64,000 bases of DNA from the NCBI GenBank assembly GCA_035552155.1, contig DASZLX010000027.1:1-64000 (forward strand), in the 5' to 3' direction. The translations under genes and the position numbers were made by a program. Source of the stretch: DASXHY01 sp035552155. Its GTDB lineage: Bacteria; Verrucomicrobiota; Verrucomicrobiia; Limisphaerales; DASXHY01. Below, one piece after another: positions 1 through 8,185 of this stretch (position 1 is its first letter; every line of letters starts with the position of its first letter). Under the pieces are notes generated by a model. That model saw only the letters and a list, made by a program, of their open reading frames with translations, was not told where the DNA came from and searched no databases.

Positions 1-65
1 CACTTGCTCGCTGTGCTCAAGTCAGCGTGAGCTAAATGCCAACTCGCCTCCGAAATCTTACTCAT
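1..65 (-). CDS. Start of second integron cassette ORF (partial, cut by window edge)
   Basis: An open frame starts with ATG at 65 on the minus strand and runs off the left edge after 21 codons (MSKISEASWH...). It lies just past the attC R' site (132-138), where the next cassette gene is expected in an integron. No strong ribosome binding site is seen and the product is not recognisable from so few residues. That it is a cassette gene is inferred from position only. Confidence 0.35.
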   Translation of the reverse strand, partial: MSKISEASWHLAHADLSTASK

Positions 66-131
66 CCAAAACTAACTTGCTCACATCCTCGCCTGCCAAC
101 CAAGGCTGGTAAATCCAAAAAGCGTCTCGTG

Positions 132-239
132 GCCTAACGACTAGAGCTCAGCCACGCGGGAACTGGAATATGAAACCACCCGTGACTTCTCGATGAACCG
201 GGAGTGTCGCCCCGCGTTGGCTGCAGCGATTTGTTAGGC
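132..239 (-). mobile_element. attC recombination site of an integron cassette
   Basis: A 108-bp imperfect palindrome is bounded by GCCTAAC (132-138) and GTTAGGC (233-239), the R'/R'' core sites (RYYYAAC / GTTRRRY) of an attC. Read on the minus strand, the 5' arm carries CAGCCAACGCGGG and the 3' arm folds back with CAGCCACGCGGG. The one extra A in the first arm is what is expected of an extrahelical base that sets strand choice. The stop codon of the cassette ORF (234-236) lies inside R'', the normal cassette layout. The sites are seen directly; activity is inferred. Confidence 0.85.
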
Positions 240-446
240 CAACGGTCTATAATCATGCTTTGCCTCTCTTTTGCGTTTGCGCTTGCTCAGAAAATACTCG
301 ATAGCCGCCTTAAAGCCAACAGTGAGGAAAATCATGACAATCATCTGCCCAGCACCTCCAGCAGCGATACGCCCAGGAAATGCAGCGCTGATCAACAATG
401 CCAGAATGAACGATACTATCAAAACTATGAGCTTTGCAAATGTCAT
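234..446 (-). CDS. Integron cassette ORF: small two-helix membrane protein
   Basis: A 70-residue protein of unknown function. Residues about 4-23 (KLIVLIVSFILALLIS) and about 34-51 (QMIVMIFLTVGF) are hydrophobic, with a Gly/Ala turn between them and a very basic tail (SKRKRKREAKHD), so a small inner-membrane hairpin is likely. ATG at 446 lies 14 bases after the GTTAGGC core at 460-466 and the TAA falls in the attC R'' site, so the gene fills one whole mobile cassette read away from the integrase. Small membrane proteins of unknown role are common cassette cargo. Expression probably comes from an integron promoter near attI, which I could not place. Confidence 0.75.
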   Translation of the reverse strand: MTFAKLIVLIVSFILALLISAAFPGRIAAGGAGQMIVMIFLTVGFKAAIEYFLSKRKRKREAKHDYRPLA

Positions 447-459
447 GGCGCTCGATATG

Positions 460-585
460 GCCTAACATGTACTAGGCCAAATGGTGGCTTGGCCTAGGGT
501 CGGTTGGTTTGGTCTAGTTTCCTGGCGCACATTCGATTTAAGGCTCGCTTTTTCGCTTTTGCAAGTTATTTGTTTGGTCTAGCAC
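460..585. mobile_element. Integron attI region / integrase promoter region
   Basis: Between the first cassette and the integrase start lies a core site GTTAGGC (minus strand, 466-460) that marks the attI/cassette join. Beside it are repeated short motifs: CTAGGCCAA at 472-480, its inverse TTGGCCTAG at 489-497, and TTTGGTCTAG twice at 508-517 and 573-582. Such repeats could be accessory integrase binding sites or an operator for intI. No LexA-type box (CTGT-N8-ACAG) is visible. The exact attI limits are inferred. Confidence 0.6.
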
Positions 586-1599
586 ATGGCCGCTTTTTCT
601 TATGGTCACTTTGCCCGGCCGCCGGAGCGGCTGGTTCCCAATCCTAAATTAAAATTCCTGGATCAATGCCGTGAGGTGATGGCTTTTAAGCGGTTTTCGC
701 ATCGGACGCAGGATGCTTATGCGCATTGGATAAAGCGGTTCATTTTGTGGAGTGGCAAACGGCATCCGAGGGAGATGGGCGGGGCGGAGGTGACGTCTTT
801 TTTAGCTCATTTGGCGGTGGGCGAGCGGGTGGCGGCGAGTACTCAGAATCAGGCGCTCAATGCGCTGATATTTTTGTATCGGCAGGTTTTGGGGCGGGAT
901 TTGGGGGAGTTGGGCCGGTTTGAGCGGGCGAAGCGGCCGGCGCGGACGCCGGTGGTGTTGAGTCGGGAGGAGGTGCGGTTGCTTTTGGAGAAGTTAGAGG
1001 GAACGCAGTTGTTGATCGGAAAATTTCTGTATGGGACGGGTTTGCGTTTGCTGGAGGGTTTGCGGGTGCGGGTGAAGGATGTGGATTTCGCGCGGGGACA
1101 GGTGGTGGTGCGCGGTGGGAAGGGGGATAAGGACCGGGTGACGATGTTGCCGGAGAGTTTGAGGGAGCCGTTGCGGGCTCATTTGCATCGGGTGCGGGAG
1201 TTGCATGACCAGGATTTGGCGGGGGGTTTCGGGGAGGTCTGGCTGCCGCACGCTTTGCGGGTGAAGTGGCCGAAGGCGGGCCGGGAATGGGCCTGGCAAT
1301 GGGTGTTTCCCTCGGCGGCATTGAGCATGGATCCGGAGACGAAGGTGCGGCGGCGGCATCATGTGACGGATGCGGCGGTGCAGGCGGCGATCAAGAAGGG
1401 GGCGGTGCAGGCGGGTTTGATGAAGCGGGTGAGTCCGCATGTGTTGCGGCACAGTTTTGCGACGCATTTGCTGGAGGGCGGCGCGGATATTCGGACGGTG
1501 CAGGATTTGCTGGGTCATAAGGATGTAAGCACGACGCAAATTTATACGCATGTGATGATGAAGCCGGGGCTGGGGGTGCGGAGTCCGTTGGATGGGTGA
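586..1599 (+). CDS. intI: Integron integrase (tyrosine recombinase)
   Basis: A 337-aa site-specific recombinase that inserts and excises cassettes at attI/attC. An N-terminal SAM-like core-binding domain (about 20-110) precedes the catalytic domain. Catalytic residues visible are R154 (GTGLR), H285 and R288 (PHVLRH), H311 (LLGH) and nucleophile Y320 (IYTHV). Between them sits the extra segment typical only of integron integrases, about 228-262: WPKAGREW, WQWVFPS and RRRHHV. The end (GVRSPLDG) also matches IntI proteins. It is transcribed away from the cassettes at 1-465, the usual divergent layout. ATG 586 has no clear ribosome binding site, but family length fits. The gene looks intact. Identification is by family motifs; activity is not shown. 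Confidence 0.93.
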   Translation: MAAFSYGHFARPPERLVPNPKLKFLDQCREVMAFKRFSHRTQDAYAHWIKRFILWSGKRHPREMGGAEVTSFLAHLAVGERVAASTQNQALNALIFLYRQVLGRDLGELGRFERAKRPARTPVVLSREEVRLLLEKLEGTQLLIGKFLYGTGLRLLEGLRVRVKDVDFARGQVVVRGGKGDKDRVTMLPESLREPLRAHLHRVRELHDQDLAGGFGEVWLPHALRVKWPKAGREWAWQWVFPSAALSMDPETKVRRRHHVTDAAVQAAIKKGAVQAGLMKRVSPHVLRHSFATHLLEGGADIRTVQDLLGHKDVSTTQIYTHVMMKPGLGVRSPLDG

Positions 1600-1652
1600 A
1601 TTGCACGTGAATGGCGGCGCAGGCATGAATGGCACGTGTTGGCTGCATGATT

Positions 1653-1695
1653 CCGTCCGCTGAACGCGGACGGGGACGCCGCGGCGCGGCGTCCC
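1653..1695. repeat. Tandem perfect hairpins downstream of intI
   Basis: Two adjacent palindromes: CCGTCCGC-TGAAC-GCGGACGG (1653-1673, 8-bp arms) and GGGACGCCGC-GGC-GCGGCGTCCC (1673-1695, 10-bp arms). No T-tract follows, so a simple intrinsic terminator is doubtful. The stem-loop core CCGCTGAACGCGG recurs inside the inverted-repeat element at 50358-50472, pointing to a dispersed REP-like family. Confidence 0.6.
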
Positions 1696-1739
1696 TACCC
1701 AGCGATTTGGGAGCGGTCTTCAAGGGTTTGTGAATAATT

Positions 1740-1769
1740 TTGACCAGACGGTGCAACTTTTCCTAATCT
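1740..1769 (+). promoter_or_regulatory. Candidate sigma-70 promoter of the secretion operon
   Basis: TTGACC (1740-1745) and TAATCT (1764-1769) are separated by 18 bp, giving a predicted start near 1776, about 30 bases before the gspE ATG. The hexamers match consensus at five and four of six bases. Prediction from sequence only. Confidence 0.45.
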
Positions 1770-1807
1770 GGCGTGTTATTAGGTTCACGATTTGATATCG
1801 TAGCTGA

Positions 1808-3559
1808 ATGGCATTTGTATCGCTAAAAGACTTTTTTAACCGCATGGGGCTGGTTTCTCCGGAGCAATTCGGCGAGCTGAGCAAGGCCTGGCGTGTCGCC
1901 GCGGACAATGGTTCGCAGGAAACGTTGCTGGGGTTCATTTGCCGTGAGCGCGGGATTGCGGAGGATGTGTTTCTGCAGAAGCTGGCGCAGGCTTTGAACT
2001 GGCCGTTCCTGGAGATGGCCAAGGTGGAGGTGCCGGCGCCGGCGCGAAATAAAATTTCCACGAAGGTAGCGTTCCAGCATTCGGTGATGCCGACGAATGT
2101 GCTCGACGGTTCGGTGCAGATTGCGGTGAGCAACCCGTTCGATACGGCGATGCTGAATGCGGTGCGGTTCGATGCGCGGGGGCCGGTGCAGTTCGCGCTG
2201 GCGCCGAAGGCGGAAATCGAGAAGGCGCTCAAGAAGTATTATGGCGTGGGCGCCGAAACGCTGGAGGAAATGGGCGGCGGCGAGGATGAGCCGCTGGAGT
2301 TATTGATTGGCGACAAGGAAATCACCGAGGGCGATCAGGAGGCGAGCGTCATCAAGTTCGTGAACCAGGTGATCTGGGAGGCTTACAAGGATCGCGCGAC
2401 GGATATTCATCTGGAACCGCAGGAGGATGAGTTGCGCATCCGGTATCGCATCGACGGTATTTTGCATCAGACGCCGATGCCGCCGCAGTTGAAGCGGTTT
2501 CAGGCGGCGATTATCTCGCGTATCAAGGTGATGAGCGGGATGAATATTTCGGAGAAGCGCCTGCCGCAGGACGGGCGCATCAATGTGCGGATCAAGGGCG
2601 AGGAAATCGATATTCGCGTTTCGACGGTGCCGACGGTTTATGGCGAGAGCGTGTCGCTGCGGTTGCTGTCGCGCGGGAAGATTTTCCTGAGCCTGGACAA
2701 GCTGGGTTTTTCGCCGCCGGACGAGAAGGCGATCCGCGAGATCATCGTGAAGCCGCACGGCATTTTGCTGGTGACGGGGCCGACGGGTTCGGGCAAGTCC
2801 ACGTCGCTATACGCGATGTTGAGTTCGATCAACTCGATTCAAAAGCGCATCATCACGGTCGAGGAGCCGGTGGAATATGAATTGAAGGGCATCAACCAGA
2901 TCGCGGTGCGGCCGGAGATCGGGCTGACGTTCGCGATGGGGTTGCGCCATATTTTGCGGCAGGACCCGAACGTGATCATGGTCGGTGAAATTCGCGATTT
3001 GGAGACGGCGGAAATCGCGATTCGCGCGTCGCTGACGGGTCACTTGGTTTTCTCGACGCTGCACACGAACGACGCGCCGAGCGCGTTTACGCGTTTGATT
3101 GACATGGGCATTGAGCCGTTCCTGGTGGCGTCGTCGGTGGAAGCGATCATGGCGCAACGCCTGGTGCGGACGATTTGCCCGCATTGCAAGGTGGAGCAGA
3201 AGGTGCAGCGGGATTACCTGCTGAAGATCGGGTTTCCGGAGGAGGAGATTGCGACGACGAAGTTCATGCGCGGGGCGGGTTGCGAGGAATGCCGGCAGTT
3301 GGGTTACCAGGGCCGGCTGGCGATTTATGAATTGCTGGTGCTGACGGAGGCGTTGCGGCCGCTGATTTTGAATCGTTCGTCTTCGACGACGATTGCGCAG
3401 AGAGCGATGGAGCAGGGGATGCGCACGCTGCGCACGGACGGCTGGAACAAGGTGAAGAATGGCATTACGACCATCGAGGAAGTTCTGCGCGTGACACAAA
3501 TCGAGGAACATCTCGACTCGCTGTCGGGGGAGCAAAAACCGGCCGTCCGGGCAAAATGA
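1808..3559 (+). CDS. gspE: GspE/PilB-type secretion ATPase
   Basis: A 583-aa cytoplasmic hexameric ATPase that powers pseudopilus or pilus assembly. An N-terminal GspE_N/MshE-like domain (about 1-150) is followed by the motor domain: Walker A GPTGSGKS at 324-331, an Asp-box region, Walker B around NVIMVGEIRD (388-397) and a His box GHLVFSTLHT (411-420). A zinc-binding pair of CxxC motifs (C457/C460, C492/C495) is typical of GspE/PilB and absent from PilT. It is first in a run of four genes with the GspL-, GspM- and GspD-like proteins below. Whether the machine is a type II secretion system or a type IV pilus cannot be settled, as no inner-membrane GspF or major pilin gene is present here. Confidence 0.9.
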   Translation: MAFVSLKDFFNRMGLVSPEQFGELSKAWRVAADNGSQETLLGFICRERGIAEDVFLQKLAQALNWPFLEMAKVEVPAPARNKISTKVAFQHSVMPTNVLDGSVQIAVSNPFDTAMLNAVRFDARGPVQFALAPKAEIEKALKKYYGVGAETLEEMGGGEDEPLELLIGDKEITEGDQEASVIKFVNQVIWEAYKDRATDIHLEPQEDELRIRYRIDGILHQTPMPPQLKRFQAAIISRIKVMSGMNISEKRLPQDGRINVRIKGEEIDIRVSTVPTVYGESVSLRLLSRGKIFLSLDKLGFSPPDEKAIREIIVKPHGILLVTGPTGSGKSTSLYAMLSSINSIQKRIITVEEPVEYELKGINQIAVRPEIGLTFAMGLRHILRQDPNVIMVGEIRDLETAEIAIRASLTGHLVFSTLHTNDAPSAFTRLIDMGIEPFLVASSVEAIMAQRLVRTICPHCKVEQKVQRDYLLKIGFPEEEIATTKFMRGAGCEECRQLGYQGRLAIYELLVLTEALRPLILNRSSSTTIAQRAMEQGMRTLRTDGWNKVKNGITTIEEVLRVTQIEEHLDSLSGEQKPAVRAK

Positions 3560-3587
3560 AGAAAATTACGAATAACGACTGCCCTCA

Positions 3588-3618
3588 CCCCGGCCCTCTC
3601 CCATCCGATGGGCGAGGG
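3588..3618. repeat. Imperfect hairpin in the gspE-gspL spacer
   Basis: The 153-bp gap between the ATPase gene and the next gene contains CCCTCTCCCAT (3594-3604) facing ATGGGCGAGGG (3608-3618), with one mismatch, inside a CCCTCACCCCGGCCCTCTCCC-like sequence often met as a bacterial intergenic repeat. It may tune expression of the operon downstream. Function not shown. Confidence 0.4.
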
Positions 3619-3712
3619 GGAAGTTGTTCCAGCGGTGGGAGGAATTCAAACCTCTTGAGGGGCCGCGTTGGTGTGGCTGGGGGAACTTTCACGTCGGCTC
3701 CTACTTTTTAAA

Positions 3713-5116
3713 ATGGCGCGCTGGCATTTCTGCAATGTTCTCGAGGTTGGCGGCAACAGCCGCCGGGTGTGGCAGTTTGACGCCCGGAACGAAGCTTTCA
3801 ATTTAAGCCGCGAGCAAACGACCCGTAACGGCGAGCCATTGCCGGCGAACCTGGTGGGCAAGAGCTGGGGCACGCTGTTCAAGACCAAGTTGAACGTGGC
3901 CTGGCTGCCGCCGGAAAATGTCTTCCTGCGCGTGGCGCAATTCCCGATGAGCAGCCCGGAGGAAACGCGCTCGATGGTGGAGTTGCAGCTGGAGAAGCTC
4001 TCGCCGATCCCGGTGACGCAGGCGTTGTGGACGATGCACGTGCTGCCGCGGATGGCGCCGGAAGGCAAGGAGGGCGAGAACCTGCAAACGATCATTGTGA
4101 TCGTGGTGGCGCGGGACGCGGTGGAGGAATTTCTGGGCAAGCTGGAGGGGCAGGGGTATCTCGCGGACCGGCTGGAATTGCCGATGCTGGACCAATTGCA
4201 GGTGACGCGCGCGGAGGGCGACGGCGCGTGGGTTTATCCCGAGGGTCCGGGCGCGAACAGCCGGGCGCTGGTGGCGTGGTGGTACGGCGGCGTGTTTCAA
4301 AATCTTGATTTGTTGACGTTGGAGCCGGGGCCGAACCGCATCGCGAGCCTGAAGGATCAACTGGTGCAAATGACCTGGGCCGGGGAGCTGGAAGGCTGGC
4401 TGACTTCGGCTCCGAGCTGGCATTTGGTGGGCGAGGAGACGAGCGAATGGCACGCCGCGCTGCGAGAGGCCCTGGAACAGCAAGTGGAAGTGATCGCGCC
4501 CGTGCCGGCGCAGCAACTCGCGGCGTTGACGGCTAAGCGGGCGGCGACGTCGGATGCGGGGAACAATTTATTGCCGCCGGAATTTGCGACGCGTTATCAT
4601 CAACAGTTCGTGGATCGGCTGTGGGGGCGGGGATTGCTGGCAGCGCTCGCAATTTACGCCATGGGGCTGGCCGTTTATTTTATCGCGCTGATTGTTTTCG
4701 GCCATCTGACCGGCCGGGTGGTGGGGCAGGCGGCCGGAATCAGCAAGGATTATACGAATTCGATTCAACTGACCGGGATGTTGAATGTGTTGAAGGAGCG
4801 CGAAGAACTGAAATTTGCGGCGCTGGATTGCTGGAAAGCAGTGGCGGAAACCTTGCCCGCCGGCCTCACGCTGGAAACGCTGAATTTCAACGATGGCAAC
4901 AACGGCACCCGGCTATTGGGGCTGCGCGGAACGGCACCGGCAGACCAGGCGACGGCGGCGACGGATTTCTCGGACAACCTGCGGAAGTGGAAAGACAACG
5001 GGAAGCCTTTGTTCGATGAAGGTGCGAGCGGCACGCCGAATATCAGCTTGAATGCGGGCGGGACCACCGTGAGCTGGAGTTTCGAACTGGAACTTAAGGG
5101 AGGCGCCAAGCGATGA
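3713..5116 (+). CDS. GspL/PilM-PilN-like assembly protein
   Basis: A 467-aa inner-membrane protein. The N-terminal ~290 residues look like the cytoplasmic actin-like fold of PilM/GspL, for example the region around QLEKLSPIP at about 93-101 that aligns with the conserved EI.K.IPF-type patch of PilM. One transmembrane helix follows (about 305-330, LAIYAMGLAVYFIALIVFG), then a periplasmic domain with a ferredoxin-like pattern as in PilN or GspL. This is a PilM+PilN arrangement in one chain, as in GspL, the partner that links GspE to the periplasm. I chose ATG 3713; a TTG at 3668 would add 15 residues with no family support. The stop overlaps the next start (ATGA), indicating translational coupling. 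Confidence 0.75.
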   Translation: MARWHFCNVLEVGGNSRRVWQFDARNEAFNLSREQTTRNGEPLPANLVGKSWGTLFKTKLNVAWLPPENVFLRVAQFPMSSPEETRSMVELQLEKLSPIPVTQALWTMHVLPRMAPEGKEGENLQTIIVIVVARDAVEEFLGKLEGQGYLADRLELPMLDQLQVTRAEGDGAWVYPEGPGANSRALVAWWYGGVFQNLDLLTLEPGPNRIASLKDQLVQMTWAGELEGWLTSAPSWHLVGEETSEWHAALREALEQQVEVIAPVPAQQLAALTAKRAATSDAGNNLLPPEFATRYHQQFVDRLWGRGLLAALAIYAMGLAVYFIALIVFGHLTGRVVGQAAGISKDYTNSIQLTGMLNVLKEREELKFAALDCWKAVAETLPAGLTLETLNFNDGNNGTRLLGLRGTAPADQATAATDFSDNLRKWKDNGKPLFDEGASGTPNISLNAGGTTVSWSFELELKGGAKR

Positions 5117-5844
5117 AAGAGTTCTTTGCGCGGCTGAATCCGACCGAGCGCCGGTTTGTGGTCGGAGTGTTGGTGCTGTTTTTCCTGGTGGTGAACCTGG
5201 TGTGGGTATGGCCGCATTTTTCGGATTGGGGGAAGACCCGGATCCAGATGGACAAGGCCAGCAGCGAGTTGATCCAGTTTCAACAGGGCGTCGCGAAAAT
5301 CCCCGGATTGCAGCGCGAGATTGAAAAATATCAGAAACAAGGCGACGTGGTGCCGCTGGACGACCAGGCGGTGCGATTTGTGCGCCTCATCCAGAATCAA
5401 GCGGCCCAGAGCGGTGTTATTATCGTGAGCATGGGCAGCCAGAGACAGAGCGGCGGCAACACGAACAACCCGTTTTTCGTGGAGCAGAATGAAACCATCA
5501 CGTTGCAATCGGGAGAAAAGCAACTGGTGGATTTTCTGTATAATCTCGGAGCCGGAAATTCGCTGATTCGCGTCAAGGTGCTGTCCGTGCAACCGGACCA
5601 GTCGCATCAGCAATTGACTTCGCGGGTGACACTGATTGCCAGTTACCAGAGGAAAGCGCCCGTAGCCGCTCCGGCTGCGCGACCTGCGGCGCACTCCGCC
5701 GCCCCGGCCGCAAAACCACCCGCGGCGGCTCCGCCCGTGAAACCGGCGATCGCCGTTCCGCCCGTGAGGCCGGCCGCCACGAACCGCGCGATGCCTTTCC
5801 CGCCGCCTCCCGGGGCCAGACCTTTAACGACGATTAAAAAATGA
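5113..5844 (+). CDS. GspM/PilO-like inner-membrane protein
   Basis: A 243-aa protein with a short cytoplasmic tail, a single transmembrane helix (about 16-34, VVGVLVLFFLVVNLVWVW), a helical stretch and a small periplasmic domain (about 90-180), followed by an Ala/Pro/Lys-rich C-terminal tail of about 60 residues. This is the layout of PilO/GspM, which pairs with PilN/GspL. It overlaps the previous gene and the secretin gene by four bases on each side, so all three are made together. The proline-rich tail is longer than in the usual family and may reach toward the peptidoglycan or the secretin. Assignment rests on topology and context, not on strong motifs. Confidence 0.7.
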   Translation: MKEFFARLNPTERRFVVGVLVLFFLVVNLVWVWPHFSDWGKTRIQMDKASSELIQFQQGVAKIPGLQREIEKYQKQGDVVPLDDQAVRFVRLIQNQAAQSGVIIVSMGSQRQSGGNTNNPFFVEQNETITLQSGEKQLVDFLYNLGAGNSLIRVKVLSVQPDQSHQQLTSRVTLIASYQRKAPVAAPAARPAAHSAAPAAKPPAAAPPVKPAIAVPPVRPAATNRAMPFPPPPGARPLTTIKK

Positions 5845-8144
5845 AAACGATAGTTTCTTTCCTGCTGGTGTTTTGCGTGGTGTCGTGTTCGCAGCCGCAG
5901 TCGCAACCGCAGCCGGCGGCCGACTTCGCGCCCATTGAGATGTCCGAGGAAGGGCCGACGATTGCCCATCCGCACCCTACGCCGCCTCCCGCCGTGATGC
6001 CCGCTCCGCAGAAAGAAGTCAGTCCCGCGGTGGTCGTTCCGGCCATGCCCGAGAATGAAGGCGCGCTGGCAAAGCCGCCGGTGGCCCCGCCCGCGGTGAG
6101 CGCGAATGCGGCTCCTTCCCCGTTTGGCCATCCGCCACAACCGACGATTCCTGCCATGACGACTCCGCCGGTTTCCGCGTTTGCCGCGGCTTCGGCGGCG
6201 ACGAATGCCCAGCCGGAGCCGTTGTTGCCGGAGCTTTCGGTGAATTTCCATGCCGCCCCGATTGACCTGGTGCTGCAGACTTACGCTGATTTCGTGCACC
6301 GGACTTTGTTGCGCTCGCCGAACGTCAATGCGCAGACCACGATCACGTTGGTCCAGCAAAATGCATTGACCAAGACGGAATTGATCGAGGCGATGGATGC
6401 GGTGCTGGCGATGAATAACATCGCGATGGTGCCCATCGGCGACAAATTCGTCAAAGTCGTGCCCCTGGCGGACGCGGGCGGGGCGGGCGGCAAGATTAAC
6501 GAGATGAACGAGTCGATGCTGCCGGAGTTTGGGCCGTTCGAGACCCACGTGGTGCAACTGAAATACACCAAGCCGAGCGAGATGGTGCCGATTTTGCAGC
6601 AGTTCACGAAGACGCCGGCGGCGGTGCTGCCGATTGAAGGCAGCGGGATGGTGGTGTTGCGCGACACGGCGGAAAATGTCCGGCGCATGATGGAGATGAT
6701 TGCGCGCCTGGACACGTCGGTGCCGGCTGAAATTGAGTCGGAAGTGATTCCGATCAAATACGCGCTGGCGTCGGACATTGCCAATGCGTTGAACAGCATC
6801 AGCGGAACCGGCGGCGGGACGACTTTCGGCGGGAGTGCGTCGGGAAGAACGGGCAGTCTCGGTACCAGCCGGACCACTGGCACGGGCAACGGCCGCGGCT
6901 TTGGCGGGAACGTGGGCTCGGGCGGTTATAATAATGGAGGGATAGGCCAGCAGGGCAGCGTCGGCGGTCTGGGCGGCGGCGCGGGTGGACTGGGCTCGGC
7001 AGGCGGGTCGGCCAGCCCGAGCTTTACCGACCGGGTGAAAAGCCTCATCCAGCGCGCGGACACGGGCGGGAAGGGCGAGTTTCAGATTCTGGGCCAGACG
7101 AAAATCATTGCGGACGAGCGCATGAATGCGCTGCTCGTGTTCGCCAGTCACGATGACATGCAAAGAGTCAAAGATATCGTGAAGAAACTCGATGTCGTGC
7201 TGGCGCAGGTGTTGATCGAGGCGATCATCATGGAAGTGACGCTGGACAATTCGCGGACGATCGGCGTTTCCGCGGCCCAAAACCCTAGCGGAAATCACAA
7301 TGTTTATGTCGGCGGTTTTAATAACGGCCAGAGTTTCTTCCAATTCCCGGGTTCGAGTGGAGATTCCAATAGTTTTCCGGGCAATGTGACCGGCGCTTTG
7401 CCGGGCAATATGTTCAGTTATTGGGCGAATTTCGGAAACAACGTCCAGGTGGCATTGCAGGCGGCGGAGAGCGAAGGGCGCGTGAATGTGCTTTCACGGC
7501 CGCGCATTCAGACCTCGCATGGCGTGGAAGCCGACCTCTTCGTCGGTGAAACGATTCCTTACGTGGACAGCACCACCGCGGGGGCGTTCGGCGGCACGGG
7601 CGTTTACAACAGCTATCAACAACAGCAAATCGGTATCACGCTCAAGGTGAAACCGCTAATCAATCCCGACGGATTGGTAGTCATGGACATTTACCAGGAG
7701 GCCAGCGAACCCGGCCCGGCCAGCACGGCCGTGAATATCAACGGCACGGCGGTTCCGACCATCAACCAGCGGCAGGCGTCCGCGACGGTCGCAGTGAAGG
7801 ACCGCGATACCATCATTCTCGGCGGCATGATCAGCACCACGCAGAGCAAGACGAAATCCGGCGTGCCGTATCTCAAGGACATTCCCGTGCTGGGAAATTT
7901 GTTTCGCAGCACGGCCAACACGGAAGAGCGCGTCGAGCTGATTGTTTTGATTCGCCCGACCGTGCTGCCGACGCCGGAAGCAGCCGCTGCCGTCGCGGCC
8001 GCGGAGCAGCGGAGACTGCCGGGCGTGCGGCGCGCGGAAGCGGAAATTCATGCGGAAGAAGCAGCTCGCCTGAAACAGGCGGATCAGGAATTGAAGGATA
8101 TCAGTCGAACCAACAGTATTGATCCGAACAACCCATTTGATTAA
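5841..8144 (+). CDS. gspD: Secretin (GspD/PilQ family), probable lipoprotein
   Basis: A 767-aa outer-membrane channel subunit. The N-terminus is a signal peptide with a plausible lipobox ending at C16 (VVSC), followed by a Pro/Ala/Gln-rich linker to about 125. An N0-like domain starts near 131 (LSVNFHAAPIDLVLQ), then N1/N2-type repeats (VVQLKYTKPSEMV and VIPIKYALASDIANAL). A Gly-rich insert lies at about 320-393 inside the N domain. The C-terminal secretin domain includes VNVLSRPRIQT (about 545), VGETIPYV, KDRDTIILGGMIS and the end motif PVLGNLFRS (about 682). It closes the gspE-gspL-gspM-gspD run. A self-inserted lipoprotein secretin would not need a separate pilotin; this is inference. Confidence 0.9.
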   Translation: MKTIVSFLLVFCVVSCSQPQSQPQPAADFAPIEMSEEGPTIAHPHPTPPPAVMPAPQKEVSPAVVVPAMPENEGALAKPPVAPPAVSANAAPSPFGHPPQPTIPAMTTPPVSAFAAASAATNAQPEPLLPELSVNFHAAPIDLVLQTYADFVHRTLLRSPNVNAQTTITLVQQNALTKTELIEAMDAVLAMNNIAMVPIGDKFVKVVPLADAGGAGGKINEMNESMLPEFGPFETHVVQLKYTKPSEMVPILQQFTKTPAAVLPIEGSGMVVLRDTAENVRRMMEMIARLDTSVPAEIESEVIPIKYALASDIANALNSISGTGGGTTFGGSASGRTGSLGTSRTTGTGNGRGFGGNVGSGGYNNGGIGQQGSVGGLGGGAGGLGSAGGSASPSFTDRVKSLIQRADTGGKGEFQILGQTKIIADERMNALLVFASHDDMQRVKDIVKKLDVVLAQVLIEAIIMEVTLDNSRTIGVSAAQNPSGNHNVYVGGFNNGQSFFQFPGSSGDSNSFPGNVTGALPGNMFSYWANFGNNVQVALQAAESEGRVNVLSRPRIQTSHGVEADLFVGETIPYVDSTTAGAFGGTGVYNSYQQQQIGITLKVKPLINPDGLVVMDIYQEASEPGPASTAVNINGTAVPTINQRQASATVAVKDRDTIILGGMISTTQSKTKSGVPYLKDIPVLGNLFRSTANTEERVELIVLIRPTVLPTPEAAAAVAAAEQRRLPGVRRAEAEIHAEEAARLKQADQELKDISRTNSIDPNNPFD

Positions 8145-8185
8145 GCCGGGCGAAAACGGTAGAATGTTTTCGAAGATTCATCCGA

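Noticed and set aside
204..497. 97-aa open frame on the plus strand in the integron region
   Set aside because: It crosses the attC end and the cassette in the direction opposite to cassette genes; the minus-strand ORF with its stop in attC is the better gene.
5643..7343. 566-aa open frame on the minus strand
   Set aside because: It lies antisense to the GspM and secretin genes, is full of R/H/Q low-complexity text and has no family motif; it is a shadow caused by GC-biased codons.
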